This document shows, one piece after another, positions 1 through 8,375 of a DNA stretch of 64,000 bases. A program made the position numbers and the translations under genes. The DNA comes from Williamsia faeni (GTDB taxonomy: Bacteria; Actinomycetota; Actinomycetes; Mycobacteriales; Mycobacteriaceae), in assembly GCA_003202005.1 (NCBI GenBank), contig QJJF01000012.1, forward strand, positions 62,001 through 126,000, written 5' to 3'. Numbering within the stretch: position 1 is the first letter of the stretch; every line of letters starts with the position of its first letter. The notes beneath the pieces were generated by a model, which was given only the letters and a program-made list of their open reading frames with translations, did no database searches and was not told the DNA's origin.

Positions 1-1
1 C

Positions 2-430
2 TCGCTGTACGGACTGGTAACAGTGGCAGGTCAGGTCCCCGGTGCGATGGATGAGGCAGTCACGATTCTTCCGAAAGAGTTGGTGTCCACCGCATTGTGG
101 CAGCAGGCCCAGGGGTCTGCGTTCCTCGACGACCTCAACAACCCGTCCGACACCGTGCCCGGCGTCAAATACGTCACGATCGCATCGCTGGTGGATGAAG
201 TGATCCAGCCGCCGTCCAATGTGGCCCTTCGAGATCCCGCGGCCACCAACCTCGTTCTTCAGGAGATCTGCCCAGGAGACCTGACCGGCCACTTCCGGAT
301 GCCCTACGACGACGTCGCGATCAGACTTGTGATGGCCGCGCTCGACCCACAGTCAGGAAGCATCGGGGAGTGCGTTGATGTACCACTGGGAGCGGGCGTA
401 CTGGACATGGTGATCGCGGAGAACTCCTGA
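2..430 (+). CDS. Secreted lipase, Lipase_2-like, C-terminal part (5' end outside window)
   Basis: The reading frame is open from the left edge and ends at the TGA at 428-430, so only about 142 C-terminal residues are seen. They resemble the end of actinobacterial class-2 extracellular lipases/esterases (alpha/beta hydrolase fold). Such proteins have a stretch with N-N-P-S-D-T before the strand leading to the catalytic Asp, here around VKYVTIASLVDEVIQPP, and a D-x-x-G-H segment carrying the catalytic His, here CPGDLTGHFRMPYD. The internal ATG at 23 is not a credible start because the homologous fold continues upstream. Expected to act outside the cell on acylglycerols or esters. The nucleophile Ser and the signal peptide lie outside the window. 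No link to the following operon is evident. Confidence 0.65.
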   Translation, partial: SLYGLVTVAGQVPGAMDEAVTILPKELVSTALWQQAQGSAFLDDLNNPSDTVPGVKYVTIASLVDEVIQPPSNVALRDPAATNLVLQEICPGDLTGHFRMPYDDVAIRLVMAALDPQSGSIGECVDVPLGAGVLDMVIAENS

Positions 431-506
431 ACGCTGTCCGCACTGCTCACAGCCCGATGTGGACGATAGCCACCGACCGCATCGGGCAACAAGTCGTCGG
501 CTCGCG

Positions 507-535
507 TTGACATTTTGTTGTGTTTTCACAACACT
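507..535 (+). promoter_or_regulatory. Promoter with overlapping palindromic operator upstream of XRE gene
   Basis: A consensus -35 box TTGACA lies at 507-512. A perfect inverted repeat follows: TGTTGTG (516-522), spacer TTTT, CACAACA (527-533). It fills the -35/-10 spacer and reaches the expected -10 position near 530-535. Transcription would start near 542, next to the GTG at 543. The placement suggests autorepression by the XRE protein encoded just downstream (inference). Confidence 0.6.
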
Positions 536-542
536 GGCCACG

Positions 543-821
543 GTGAGTCCCGTGAAGAAAGCAGGACATCTGCCGATCCACAACCGCATCGGCGTATTGC
601 GTGCCGAGCGGCGGATGTCCCGCGCGCAGCTCGCCGAACTGGTGGGGGTCAACGTTCAGTCCATCGGATCACTGGAACGTGGCGACAACTTCCCCAGCCT
701 CGACCTCGCCTTCCGGATCTGCGAAGTGTTCGCACTGCCGGTGGAAGCCGTCTTCAGTCGGCAGGAGTTCAGTGCCATGTCAACGCAGCTCTACCGCAAC
801 AGCACCGGAGGTCAGCGATGA
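543..821 (+). CDS. XRE-family (Cro/CI-type) transcriptional regulator
   Basis: Small DNA-binding protein of 92 aa from the GTG at 543 (89 aa if the GTG at 552 is used). The XRE helix-turn-helix is clear: an R-x-E-R-x-M-S-R-A-Q-L-A-E-L-V-G-V first helix and turn, then Q-S-I-G-S-L-E-R-G and the typical P-S-L-D-L-A-F-R-I-C-E-V-F segment. It resembles the short regulators that head NatAB/YhaQP-like ABC operons. The longer frame to the ATG at 459 would overlap the -35 box and operator and adds an implausible N-terminus. Its stop codon overlaps the next ATG (ATGA at 818-821). It probably represses the operon 543-3575 through the palindrome at 516-533. Confidence 0.8.
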   Translation: MSPVKKAGHLPIHNRIGVLRAERRMSRAQLAELVGVNVQSIGSLERGDNFPSLDLAFRICEVFALPVEAVFSRQEFSAMSTQLYRNSTGGQR

Positions 822-1456
822 ATAGTCCAGACCCCGTCACCAGAGGTCCTGCGGGACACCGATGGTGGCAACGCTACGAGACCATGCGAGCCGCGCAGCA
901 CGACAGGTTTCTGCGTCGCTGGGCGAATCGGTTCCCGCGACTCCGGAATCGTCGGACCGCCAGGAGACTTGTTGTCGCATTGACGATCACGATGCTGCTC
1001 GTTCTGGCCGCGGCCATCGGGACCTTCTTCGCGAACGAGGCGATCATTGCGTTCGCCGCGCTGACCATTGGCGTGATGTTGCCGATCATCTGGATTCTCC
1101 GGGCGATCACACTCAATGTGAATGACGCGCCGGCCTCGTCACTCGACGAATTCCAGTTGGCCGGACGCAACGCCGCCCGCTCGATCGCCTACACGGCCTT
1201 GTGGGTGTTGATGTTCATCCCATACATCCTGCTGATGGCCGTCTCTCAGGGAGGCGACTCGAGCGTCAGCGGTGAGGTGATCTACGGAAGTGCACTTCTG
1301 CTGATCGTGCTTGTGGCGGGCGTGTCCTGCATTCCGTTGGGACTTGCCGCCTGGTGGTTGCAAGACCCCGATCCAGAAGATTACGAACCATATCCGCATT
1401 CAGGCACCTCAGACCTGGCCGAGAGTGCCACCGAGACAGGAGGACACGACGCATGA
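818..1456 (+). CDS. Four-helix membrane protein of an XRE/ABC-2 operon
   Basis: Membrane protein of 212 aa, start ATG 818 overlapping the XRE stop by 4 nt. The N-terminus is basic and soluble (about residues 1-48, rich in R and W). It then has two adjacent hydrophobic segments (about 50-90), a loop, and two more (about 120-140 and 155-178), with an acidic C-tail (DPDPEDYEPYP). I recognise no catalytic motif. It is co-transcribed with an ABC ATPase and permease and may be an accessory or sensory subunit. The family name is unknown to me, and assignment rests on operon position alone. Confidence 0.6.
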   Translation: MNSPDPVTRGPAGHRWWQRYETMRAAQHDRFLRRWANRFPRLRNRRTARRLVVALTITMLLVLAAAIGTFFANEAIIAFAALTIGVMLPIIWILRAITLNVNDAPASSLDEFQLAGRNAARSIAYTALWVLMFIPYILLMAVSQGGDSSVSGEVIYGSALLLIVLVAGVSCIPLGLAAWWLQDPDPEDYEPYPHSGTSDLAESATETGGHDA

Positions 1457-2349
1457 CCAATCCTCTGATCGTCGACGGACTGACCAAACGGTACGGATCC
1501 CTCATTGCCTTGGATGACATGAGCTTCACCGTTGCCCCCGGCGAGATCTTCGGCTTCGTCGGTTCAAACGGTGCCGGAAAGTCGACCACGATGCGGATCA
1601 TCCTCGGCGTACTCTCCGCGGACTCGGGCCGTGTGATGCTGGGCGATTCCCCCATCGATCTCCATACGCGACGCCGCATCGGATACATGCCCGAAGAACG
1701 CGGCCTCTACCCGAAGATGAAAGTGGGCAAACAACTTTCATATTTCGCCCAGCTACACGGCTTGCCCCGCCGCGACGCCGACGACCAGGTCGAATATTGG
1801 GTGCGACGACTCGGTGTCGCCGAGCGCATCGATGACGACGTGAACAATCTGAGCCTGGGCAACCAGCAGCGGGTGCAGTTGGCAGCCGCGCTTGTCCACA
1901 ACCCGGACGTCCTTGTCCTCGACGAGCCCTTCTCCGGACTCGACCCCGTCGCGGTCGACGTGATGAGCGAGGTGCTGGAAGAAAAAGCAGCGCAAGGTGT
2001 TCCGGTCATATTCTCGAGCCACCAGCTCGAACTCGTTCAACGACTCTGCAACCGGGTGGGTATCATCAGCCGGGGTACGATGCGCGCCCTTGGCACCGTC
2101 GATGAACTGCGTTCGACCGGCGACGTCCGCCTCGATGTTGTTGCGCCGCAGGCACCTCACGGATGGGCCGACCGGATCCCGGGAGTGCAGAGCAGCAATC
2201 ACAATGGCACCACAACCACCGTCACCATGGCCCTCGAGGGCGATGAGCAGATCGTTCTGGCCGCTGCATTGAGCACCGGTCCGGTGACACACTTCGCGGT
2301 CTCCAGGCCGAACCTGACCGAGCTGTTCCGAGAGGTGGTGCGCGCATGA
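1453..2349 (+). CDS. ABC transporter ATP-binding protein, NatA/YhaQ-like
   Basis: ATPase of 298 aa, start ATG 1453 overlapping the previous stop. Walker A GSNGAGKST (about residue 37), signature LSLGNQQRVQLAAAL (about 135) and Walker B VLVLDEPFSGLDP (about 155) are intact. The signature is LSLGN rather than LSGGQ, as is usual in this exporter class. The C-terminal 80 residues form the DUF4162-like extension typical of NatA/YhaQ ATPases. It would power the ABC-2 permease encoded next, with which it overlaps by 4 nt. Substrate unknown; family precedents include Na+ extrusion and resistance to membrane-active agents. Confidence 0.85.
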   Translation: MTNPLIVDGLTKRYGSLIALDDMSFTVAPGEIFGFVGSNGAGKSTTMRIILGVLSADSGRVMLGDSPIDLHTRRRIGYMPEERGLYPKMKVGKQLSYFAQLHGLPRRDADDQVEYWVRRLGVAERIDDDVNNLSLGNQQRVQLAAALVHNPDVLVLDEPFSGLDPVAVDVMSEVLEEKAAQGVPVIFSSHQLELVQRLCNRVGIISRGTMRALGTVDELRSTGDVRLDVVAPQAPHGWADRIPGVQSSNHNGTTTTVTMALEGDEQIVLAAALSTGPVTHFAVSRPNLTELFREVVRA

Positions 2350-3575
2350 TCACCAATAAGATTCATGCCGAGGATGATTCGACGACATCACCCGACCACC
2401 AACTCGGCGCGGGCCGTGCGATCCGGCTTGTCGCCGGGCGAGAGATCACCACGCGGGCCGCAACCAAATCGTTTGTTGTCACCAACGTGGTGCTGCTGGT
2501 GGTCATCGTGGCCGGCATCATCGTTCTCTCGATGTTCACCGGCGACAGCAAGCCCACAAAGGTCGGCCTGGTCGGTGATGACTCACAGCTGTCGCAGACC
2601 ATCGTGGCTGTCGGCGATGCCTCGGGTGAGAAGATCGAGATCGTCGCGATCAACGATGCCGACGACGCCCGGCGACAGACCGAGGACGGCGACGTCAAGG
2701 TCGCGCTGGTTCCCGGCTCCGGGAACAGCTACGAAGCGGTCACCAAAGACGACCTCGACGGCACTCTCGAGGGCGTGTTGCGGGCCGCCGTCAGCCAGGA
2801 CGGACTGAGTAAGACGCTGGCAGAGCAGAACGTCGATCTCTCCATGATCGCTGCCGACTCGACCCTCACTGTCATCGAGACCGAACCCGCCAAACCTGAT
2901 GAGGGACAACGTATCGCGGTCGCCTTGACGGGCATGTCACTGCTGATGTTCGCCGTGCTGCAAGGCGGCGGAATGGTCGCAGGTGGTGTGGTGGAAGAGA
3001 AGACATCACGTGTTGTCGAGATTCTGCTGGCCACGATCAAACCCCTACACCTGTTGTGGGGCAAGATCATCGGCATCGGAGCGATGGCCTTTGCGCAGGT
3101 CATCGTCCTCGGCGGGGCCGCACTGGTCGCAGCGTTGGCAACGGGCTTGCTCGACGTACCGTCAGCGGCAGGATCGATGTTTGTCGCCGTGCTCGTGTGG
3201 TTTGTGCTCGGGTTCCTGTTCTTCGCCACGCTGTATGCCGCCACCGGCGCGGTGGTTTCACGACAAGAAGAGCTGGGTTCGAGTTCGGCACCGCTGACCA
3301 TCCTTGCGATGGCTGTCGTCTACGCGGCGATCTTCGGCATCAACGCACTCGACAGCACGATCATGCGGACCCTGGCCTGGATCCCCCCGTTCTCGGCATC
3401 CATCATGCCGATCCGGATAGCCACCGGTGACGCATCGATATTCCAGATCGTCGGAACAGTGGTCTTGATGATCGTGGCCTGCGGGGTGGCCACCTGGTTT
3501 GCGGCGCGGATCTACCAGCGCAACATCTTGCGCACCGGGGCGCGCGTCAAGTGGTCCGAGGCATTCAGGGGCTGA
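2346..3575 (+). CDS. ABC-2 type permease, NatB/YhaP-like
   Basis: Permease of 409 aa. One transmembrane helix (about residues 38-62) is followed by a large extracytoplasmic domain (about 65-195). A C-terminal ABC-2 core has about five helices (200-390), with the conserved motif VVEEKTSRVVEILLATIKP (about 217-235). This is the arrangement of NatB/YhaP sodium or drug exporters, which partner a NatA-type ATPase. Translationally coupled to the ATPase gene. The 3' end overlaps the convergent PanE-like gene by 11 nt, so transcripts from the two sides collide here. Confidence 0.85.
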   Translation: MITNKIHAEDDSTTSPDHQLGAGRAIRLVAGREITTRAATKSFVVTNVVLLVVIVAGIIVLSMFTGDSKPTKVGLVGDDSQLSQTIVAVGDASGEKIEIVAINDADDARRQTEDGDVKVALVPGSGNSYEAVTKDDLDGTLEGVLRAAVSQDGLSKTLAEQNVDLSMIAADSTLTVIETEPAKPDEGQRIAVALTGMSLLMFAVLQGGGMVAGGVVEEKTSRVVEILLATIKPLHLLWGKIIGIGAMAFAQVIVLGGAALVAALATGLLDVPSAAGSMFVAVLVWFVLGFLFFATLYAATGAVVSRQEELGSSSAPLTILAMAVVYAAIFGINALDSTIMRTLAWIPPFSASIMPIRIATGDASIFQIVGTVVLMIVACGVATWFAARIYQRNILRTGARVKWSEAFRG

Positions 3576-4584
3576 CCCCGGCCACCGTGAGTTCGACCAG
3601 GGAATCCAGACCGTCGAGTTCGATACCGCCGCCGCGGGCACTCGCTGCGCCGAGCAAAACCTGAAGCCGCCGGTTCAGCGGCGCTTCCACACCGTGGAGC
3701 CGGGCGAGCAGAACGATTTCACCGTTGAGGTGATCCACCTCGTGCGAACTGGCGCCTCGCGCAAAGCTCTGCCAGGTGGACTGTTGTCCGGCGACGACAC
3801 CGAGCTCGGCATCGAGGTGTGTCTGGTCGGGAGCGATGAACAGCGCACCTGACTCGGCCGGCGTGATACCGGCTGCCGCGAGAACCGCTCGCGTCTCGTT
3901 CTTAATGGCTTCGCCGACCTTCTCGCGGGTGTCGGGATCACCGGCAAGCACTTCGAGCCCGTTCTTCACGCTGTGCAGGATCTTCGTCGCCTTGATCGCG
4001 GTGATGTCCTCGACCTCGGACACCACAAAGTTCGACGCCCGCAGGTCTGCGGCGAAAGTGGTCGCGGCCGTTGCCCCGGCCTCCGTCGAGCGGTACGGCT
4101 CACCGAGCAACAGGCTGCCCAGATATGGCCGACCGCCGACCCGGACCTCACCGAGGGTGGTGTACCGAGCCGAGATCAGGACGGTCGAGGCGACGATGTG
4201 GGTAAACCAGCGAGCGAGGACCCGTTCGGCGTCAAGGCCGTTCTGTGTGGTCACGATCGGCAGCAGTTCGCCGGCCGAACCGACAACCTCTCCCGAGTCG
4301 GAATGCACCGGCAACCACGCCAGCGCGGTCGCGACGTCACCGACGTGCTGCGTCTTGACCGCCAGGACCAGAACGTCGTCGGTCCGCAGCGAAACCTCGC
4401 CGATGGCGGCGACGGGGAGGTGGACGTCGCGGCTGCCGATCGAGGCATGGAACTTCAGCGGATGATCCCGCAGATGATCGAGCGCGGCTCCCCGCGCGAT
4501 CACAAGCACTTCGGTGCGCTCACTCAGCGCGGCAGCGAAGCTTGCCCCGACAGCGCCGGCTCCGACAATCACATATCTTGGCAT
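3565..4584 (-). CDS. 2-dehydropantoate 2-reductase family protein (PanE/ApbA)
   Basis: NADPH-dependent reductase family, 339 aa. The N-terminus has the Rossmann signature VIVGAGAVGASFAAAL (residues 5-20). A catalytic-type Lys lies in VLVLAVKTQHV (about 75-85), a TTQNG segment near 117, and the C-terminal helical domain includes ATKILHSVKNGLEVL (about 200). The fold is that of ketopantoate reductase, the NADPH step of pantothenate synthesis. No other pan genes are nearby and PanE-like paralogues are common in actinobacteria, so the substrate may be another 2-oxo acid. Divergent from the FAD oxidase at 4751 with a 166-nt shared regulatory region. Confidence 0.75.
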   Translation of the reverse strand: MPRYVIVGAGAVGASFAAALSERTEVLVIARGAALDHLRDHPLKFHASIGSRDVHLPVAAIGEVSLRTDDVLVLAVKTQHVGDVATALAWLPVHSDSGEVVGSAGELLPIVTTQNGLDAERVLARWFTHIVASTVLISARYTTLGEVRVGGRPYLGSLLLGEPYRSTEAGATAATTFAADLRASNFVVSEVEDITAIKATKILHSVKNGLEVLAGDPDTREKVGEAIKNETRAVLAAAGITPAESGALFIAPDQTHLDAELGVVAGQQSTWQSFARGASSHEVDHLNGEIVLLARLHGVEAPLNRRLQVLLGAASARGGGIELDGLDSLVELTVAGVSP

Positions 4585-4750
4585 CGTCCCACGTCCTTCT
4601 CGCCCAGCAGATCCCTCGACGCTACGTTGCGGCCCATCAAACCGACAGGCGGCAAACGGGTTTGAATCATCCTGGTTGAATCACCGTACCGATCAGAGAT
4701 TGCGATCACCCGCAGCTGGGCTTATCACCGCCTGCCGGACATGATGAAGT
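4585..4750. promoter_or_regulatory. Divergent intergenic region with short direct repeat
   Basis: Shared upstream region of the PanE-like gene (minus) and FAD oxidase (plus). It holds the direct repeat GGTTTGAATCA / GGTTGAATCA, with TGAATCA at 4663-4669 and 4677-4683 (14-bp period). This could be a regulator site. No convincing -10/-35 pair was identified by eye. Confidence 0.3.
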
Positions 4751-6103
4751 GTGTCTTCTTCTACGCTTTCGGATCATTCGCTGACCGGCCAGGTACTGAT
4801 CGGCGACCAGATTCCCGCCGCGTACCGCATCGACCGGTCCGGGTTCGTTCCGGATGGCGCGCCGGCGGTCCTGGTCAAGGCCACATCAATCGACGACGTC
4901 CGCAGTGCGGTGCGCTATGCCGCGGCCGCCGGACTGTCTGTCGTGGTCCGCGGCGCCGGCACCGGATTGGCCGGCGGAGCGAGCGCCGGGACCGGTTCGC
5001 TGGTGCTCGATGTCAGCGGCCTCAACCGAATTCTCGAGATCTCAACTGATGACGAGCTCGCGGTCGTCGAGCCCGGAGTGATCACCGCATCCCTCGATGC
5101 CTCTGTCGCGGAGTTCGGGTTGCGGTACGCACCGGACCCGGCGAGCGCCGCCATCTCCACCATCGGCGGAAACATCGCAACCAATGCGGGCGGACTGCGG
5201 TGCGTCAAATACGGAGTCACCGGTGATTCCATTCTGGGCCTGAGCATCGTGCTCGCCGACGGCCGGCTGATCCATACCGGCCGCCGGACCGCCAAAGGTG
5301 TTGCGGGACTCGATCTCACCAGTCTGTTCACCGGTTCCGAAGGCACCCTGGGCGTCATTGTCGGCGCGACGGTCCGGTTGCAGCCCATCCCGGTGAACAC
5401 GGTCACCGTCGCGGCGTATTTCGACGATGTCGATCAAGCCGCGGCAGCCACCACGGCCGCACTGGCGGCCCGGGTGCGGCCTTCGCTGATGGAACTGCTC
5501 GACGAGGCGTCCTTGCGGCAGGCGCAGGACCATCTCGGAATCAGAGCAGAGTCCGCGGGCGCGTTTGTGGTCGCGCAGACCGATGGGTTCGGCGCGCATG
5601 CGGAAGCGGAGATTCTCGAATCCGCGTTCCGACAGTTCACTTCTCGCGTCATGGTCGGTGACGATCCGCAGGCCGCCGATCAGTTGCTGGCGGTGCGCCG
5701 CGCAGCGTTGCCCGCGCTCGAACGTCACGGCCGGGTGCTCATCGAAGACATCGCCGTCCCGAGGTCGCGGATCGCCGAGGCCATCCGGGCAGTGACCGAG
5801 ATCGCGGAGGGCCACAACACGGCGATCTACACCTTCGGCCATGCCGGCGACGGCAACCTGCATCCGATCATCGTCGTGCCCGAGCATGATCCCGGGGCCT
5901 ACGACCGCGCTGTGGCGGCCGCCGATGAAATCTTCGGTACCGCACTTGAATTGGGCGGAACGATCACCGGCGAACACGGGGTCGGGGTACTCAAACGAGG
6001 TTGGCTGGAACGCGAACTCGGTCCCGACGCCGGCGACGTGCAGCGGACCGTTCGCCGGGCACTCGATCCGAGTGGGTTGTTCAACCCCGGCAAAACGATC
6101 TAG
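4751..6103 (+). CDS. FAD-linked oxidase, glycolate/D-lactate dehydrogenase GlcD-like
   Basis: Flavoprotein of 450 aa, start GTG 4751. The FAD-binding PCMH domain covers about residues 35-215, with VVVRGAGTGLAGGAS (about 61-75) and STIGGNIATNAGG (about 134-146). The C-terminal FAD-oxidase domain carries the signature HAGDGNLHP (about 365) and the end motif GEHGVGVLKRGWL (about 408). Such enzymes oxidise D-2-hydroxy acids (glycolate, D-lactate, D-2-hydroxyglutarate). The GlcE/GlcF partners seen in glycolate operons are absent, so this is a stand-alone type. Convergent with the sulfurtransferase gene across a repeat array. Confidence 0.8.
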   Translation: MSSSTLSDHSLTGQVLIGDQIPAAYRIDRSGFVPDGAPAVLVKATSIDDVRSAVRYAAAAGLSVVVRGAGTGLAGGASAGTGSLVLDVSGLNRILEISTDDELAVVEPGVITASLDASVAEFGLRYAPDPASAAISTIGGNIATNAGGLRCVKYGVTGDSILGLSIVLADGRLIHTGRRTAKGVAGLDLTSLFTGSEGTLGVIVGATVRLQPIPVNTVTVAAYFDDVDQAAAATTAALAARVRPSLMELLDEASLRQAQDHLGIRAESAGAFVVAQTDGFGAHAEAEILESAFRQFTSRVMVGDDPQAADQLLAVRRAALPALERHGRVLIEDIAVPRSRIAEAIRAVTEIAEGHNTAIYTFGHAGDGNLHPIIVVPEHDPGAYDRAVAAADEIFGTALELGGTITGEHGVGVLKRGWLERELGPDAGDVQRTVRRALDPSGLFNPGKTI

Positions 6104-6104
6104 C

Positions 6105-6308
6105 CATCCGCCGACCGTGCCCTTGTTGCCGTTGACCGTGCCGAAAGTGCAACCTGCACAAGCAATTAAGGCACGCTCGGCGGTCGGATCGGCACGCTCG
6201 GCGGCACCCATCCGCCGACCGTGCCCTTGTTATCGTTGACCGTGCCGAAAGTACAACCTGCACAAGCAATTAAGGCACGCTCGGCGGTCGGATCGGCACG
6301 CTCGGCGG
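6105..6308. repeat. Intergenic palindromic repeat array 1 (tandem duplication, 104-bp unit)
   Basis: Two near-identical 104-bp copies (6105-6208 and 6209-6308). Each contains two 14-bp units CCGCCGACCGTGCC / CCGTTGACCGTGCC at 21-bp period, a 27-nt centre, then two inverted units GGCACGCTCGGCGG at 21-bp period. Each copy can therefore fold into a long stem-loop. It lies between convergent genes. The same 14-bp unit occurs in arrays at 28971, 29867 and 31422. Confidence 0.85.
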
Positions 6309-6326
6309 GTTGCGGCCCGTCGGTGA

Positions 6327-7172
6327 CTATCCGGTGGCGACCGGGTTGGTTGAGTCTGAACTCCATTGAGACCACGAACCCGGGAACAGCGACGCATCAA
6401 CGTCGGCGATCTTCAATGCGACCAAGTCGACAGCGGCGGTGACTCCCGAACCACAGTAGACACCAACAGGACCGCTGCCGTCTGCGCCGGCGCCCGCGAA
6501 GAACTCACGCAAGTCGGCGGCGTCGCGGAACAGGCCGTTCTCGTCGAGGGTTGCGGTGCTCGGCGCGTTGCCGGCTCCCGGAATGTGTCCGGCCACGGCG
6601 TCCACCGGTTCGACCTCACCGCGGTAGCGCTCGGGAGCGCGGGCATCCACCAGCACTCCGGCAAAGTCGGAGACCTGCTCGGCCGTCAGTGTCGGGAGCG
6701 CACCGGTATAGAGGTCCGGATGGGTGACCACGACGTCTCCGGCAACAGGGTTCTCGGTGCCCTTGTCGAGTTCGTTGCCCGCGGCAACCCAGGCGGTCAG
6801 TCCGCCGTCCAGGATCCGGACATCGGCGATACCGGCGGCACCGAGTACCCACCAGGCTCGTGCCGAACCGGCGCGATTCCAGTCGTCGTAGACCACGACG
6901 GGCACGCCGGCGCGCACACCCCAGCGCCGAGCCGAGGCCTGCAGTGCGTCGCCACTTGGAAGCGGATGACGACCACGACCGGTCACCGAATGATCAGACA
7001 GCTCGGAATCGAGGTCGACGTACACCGCACCGGGTATGTGACCGGTTTCGTGGTCGGCGCTGCCGTCTGGTTGATCCAGTCGCCAACGGACATCGAGCAC
7101 GGTTACCGGGTCTGGCCCGGCGATCAGATCGGCCAGGTCTGCCGCCGAGATCAACACCTCGTCGCGCGCCAT
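6327..7172 (-). CDS. sseA: 3-mercaptopyruvate/thiosulfate sulfurtransferase (two-domain rhodanese)
   Basis: Sulfurtransferase of 281 aa with two rhodanese domains. The N-terminal inactive copy has DVRW (about residue 27) and HIPGAVYVDLD (about 45). The C-terminal catalytic copy has VDARAPERYRGEVEPVDAVAGHIPGA and the active-site loop CGSGVTA (Cys near 240). The CG[ST]GVTA loop is typical of mercaptopyruvate sulfurtransferases rather than thiosulfate-specific CRKGVTA enzymes. Its ATG overlaps the LysR stop by 1 nt (TGATG), so the two are co-transcribed. The neighbourhood of flavin monooxygenases suggests a role in sulfur handling. Confidence 0.85.
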   Translation of the reverse strand: MARDEVLISAADLADLIAGPDPVTVLDVRWRLDQPDGSADHETGHIPGAVYVDLDSELSDHSVTGRGRHPLPSGDALQASARRWGVRAGVPVVVYDDWNRAGSARAWWVLGAAGIADVRILDGGLTAWVAAGNELDKGTENPVAGDVVVTHPDLYTGALPTLTAEQVSDFAGVLVDARAPERYRGEVEPVDAVAGHIPGAGNAPSTATLDENGLFRDAADLREFFAGAGADGSGPVGVYCGSGVTAAVDLVALKIADVDASLFPGSWSQWSSDSTNPVATG

Positions 7173-8044
7173 CAGGCAACACCCTGCAAGCGTCGACGGC
7201 CCGCGAAGTGTGCGGACACCGCACTCACGGCCGCATCTTCCACCTCGGTGTCCAGTCCTCGACGAGCCACCAAGCGCACATCGATCGTGCCCATCGCCGG
7301 TAGGTCCGTGATCTCCCGCAATCCCTCTGGAACGGCCCCGGAGAACGGCAGCAGCGCGATGCCCAATCCAGCCCTGGTCCCGGCGAGTACCCCGTCGAGG
7401 TTGCCCGACTCGGCACTGACCGTCACCGCATGCCCCAGTTCATCGAGCTGGGCGATGGCACGGAGCCGCAATCCACACGGTTCTTCGAAGGCCACGAGCG
7501 AAATCGGACCGTCGATCTCCGACAGATCCCAGCCCGACGCAGCGACCCACTTCAGGTTGAGGGAGCCGACCTCGGCGCCCACCGGATCGGGGTTGCCACC
7601 CAGGACAACTGCCAGATCGAGGGCACCTTTGCTCACCGATTCGGCAAGGGAGGTCGAGCGATCGATACGGAACTGGACCCACACTTCCGGATACGCACCG
7701 CGCAGAGCACCGAGCAGATCCGGGAGTAGCCCGTCTCCGGCGTGTTCGGTGGAGCCGATGGTGAGCTTGTCCGGTACCGACACCGAAAAACGTTGTAGCA
7801 CTTCGTCTTGTGCGGTGAGCAGCTTGCGGGCCTCGAGTACCAGTCGCTCCCCCGCGCCGGTGAACCGGGAGCCACGACCGTCTTTGACCACCAACGACTG
7901 TTTGAGCCGCTTCTCGAGTAGGCGCACATGCTGACTGACGGTGGGCTGACTCAGGTGCAGCGAGTCGGCAGCACGGCGAAAGCCACCGGTCTCGGCAATG
8001 GCCACCAGCGTGCGCAGGTGGACCAAATCCAGAGGGTCTGCCAT
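7172..8044 (-). CDS. LysR-family transcriptional regulator
   Basis: Regulator of 290 aa. The N-terminal winged HTH (about residues 6-65) has FRRAADSLHLSQPTVSQHVRLLEKRL, followed by a periplasmic-binding-like effector domain (about 90-285). It is divergent from the SsuD-like monooxygenase operon and upstream of sseA. A T-N11-A-type inverted repeat at 8184-8203 in the divergent spacer is a candidate binding site. By analogy with CysB/Cbl-type LysR proteins it may activate the 8376-22641 operon under sulfur limitation (inference). Confidence 0.85.
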   Translation of the reverse strand: MADPLDLVHLRTLVAIAETGGFRRAADSLHLSQPTVSQHVRLLEKRLKQSLVVKDGRGSRFTGAGERLVLEARKLLTAQDEVLQRFSVSVPDKLTIGSTEHAGDGLLPDLLGALRGAYPEVWVQFRIDRSTSLAESVSKGALDLAVVLGGNPDPVGAEVGSLNLKWVAASGWDLSEIDGPISLVAFEEPCGLRLRAIAQLDELGHAVTVSAESGNLDGVLAGTRAGLGIALLPFSGAVPEGLREITDLPAMGTIDVRLVARRGLDTEVEDAAVSAVSAHFAGRRRLQGVA

Positions 8045-8183
8045 CTCAGCTCACCTGTTTCTAGAGAGTTATCGGTCTGTGTACCTCTGTCATACCCGGC
8101 GTCCTATACATCTGCCCAATCCGCGGGCACTTTGATTCTCGGCGATCCAAACTCTGGCCTAAACACGTTTTGTAGTGCCTTCT

Positions 8184-8203
8184 GATTGCATCGGCGGGTG
8201 CAA
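8184..8203. promoter_or_regulatory. Putative LysR binding site in divergent spacer
   Basis: Inverted repeat ATTGCA-N8-TGCAAT, fitting the LysR T-N11-A rule, 140 nt upstream of the LysR start and about 110 nt before the predicted TSS of the operon. It lies within the 331-nt spacer 8045-8375. Confidence 0.45.
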
Positions 8204-8273
8204 TGACCTGCGGAGATGCCATCGGGAGCACCGATCGGTTGTCATCGGCAATACCAATCGAAAACGGTGATCA

Positions 8274-8308
8274 GAACCCTGGTTCGACCGACCCAACGCC
8301 CCTAGCAT
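8274..8308 (+). promoter_or_regulatory. Promoter region of the monooxygenase/ABC operon
   Basis: A -10-like TAGCAT lies at 8303-8308. A 12-bp palindrome GAACCCTGGTTC at 8274-8285 overlaps the -35 position, as an operator or activator site would. Predicted TSS is near 8315, giving a leader of about 60 nt with ribosome site AGGAAGG at 8367-8373 before the ATG at 8376. The remainder of the 331-nt spacer (8045-8375) shows no ORF or terminator by eye. Confidence 0.4.
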
Positions 8309-8375
8309 CCCTTCACGAACCAGGCACGGATTTTCACCGGCCTGCTCCCCCACAGTCAGTCCAGGAAGGACCACC

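Noticed and set aside
459-542. Longer XRE protein starting at ATG 459
   Set aside because: It would place the TTGACA/palindrome promoter inside the coding region, and the added residues (RRLALTFCCVFTTLA) do not fit an XRE N-terminus.
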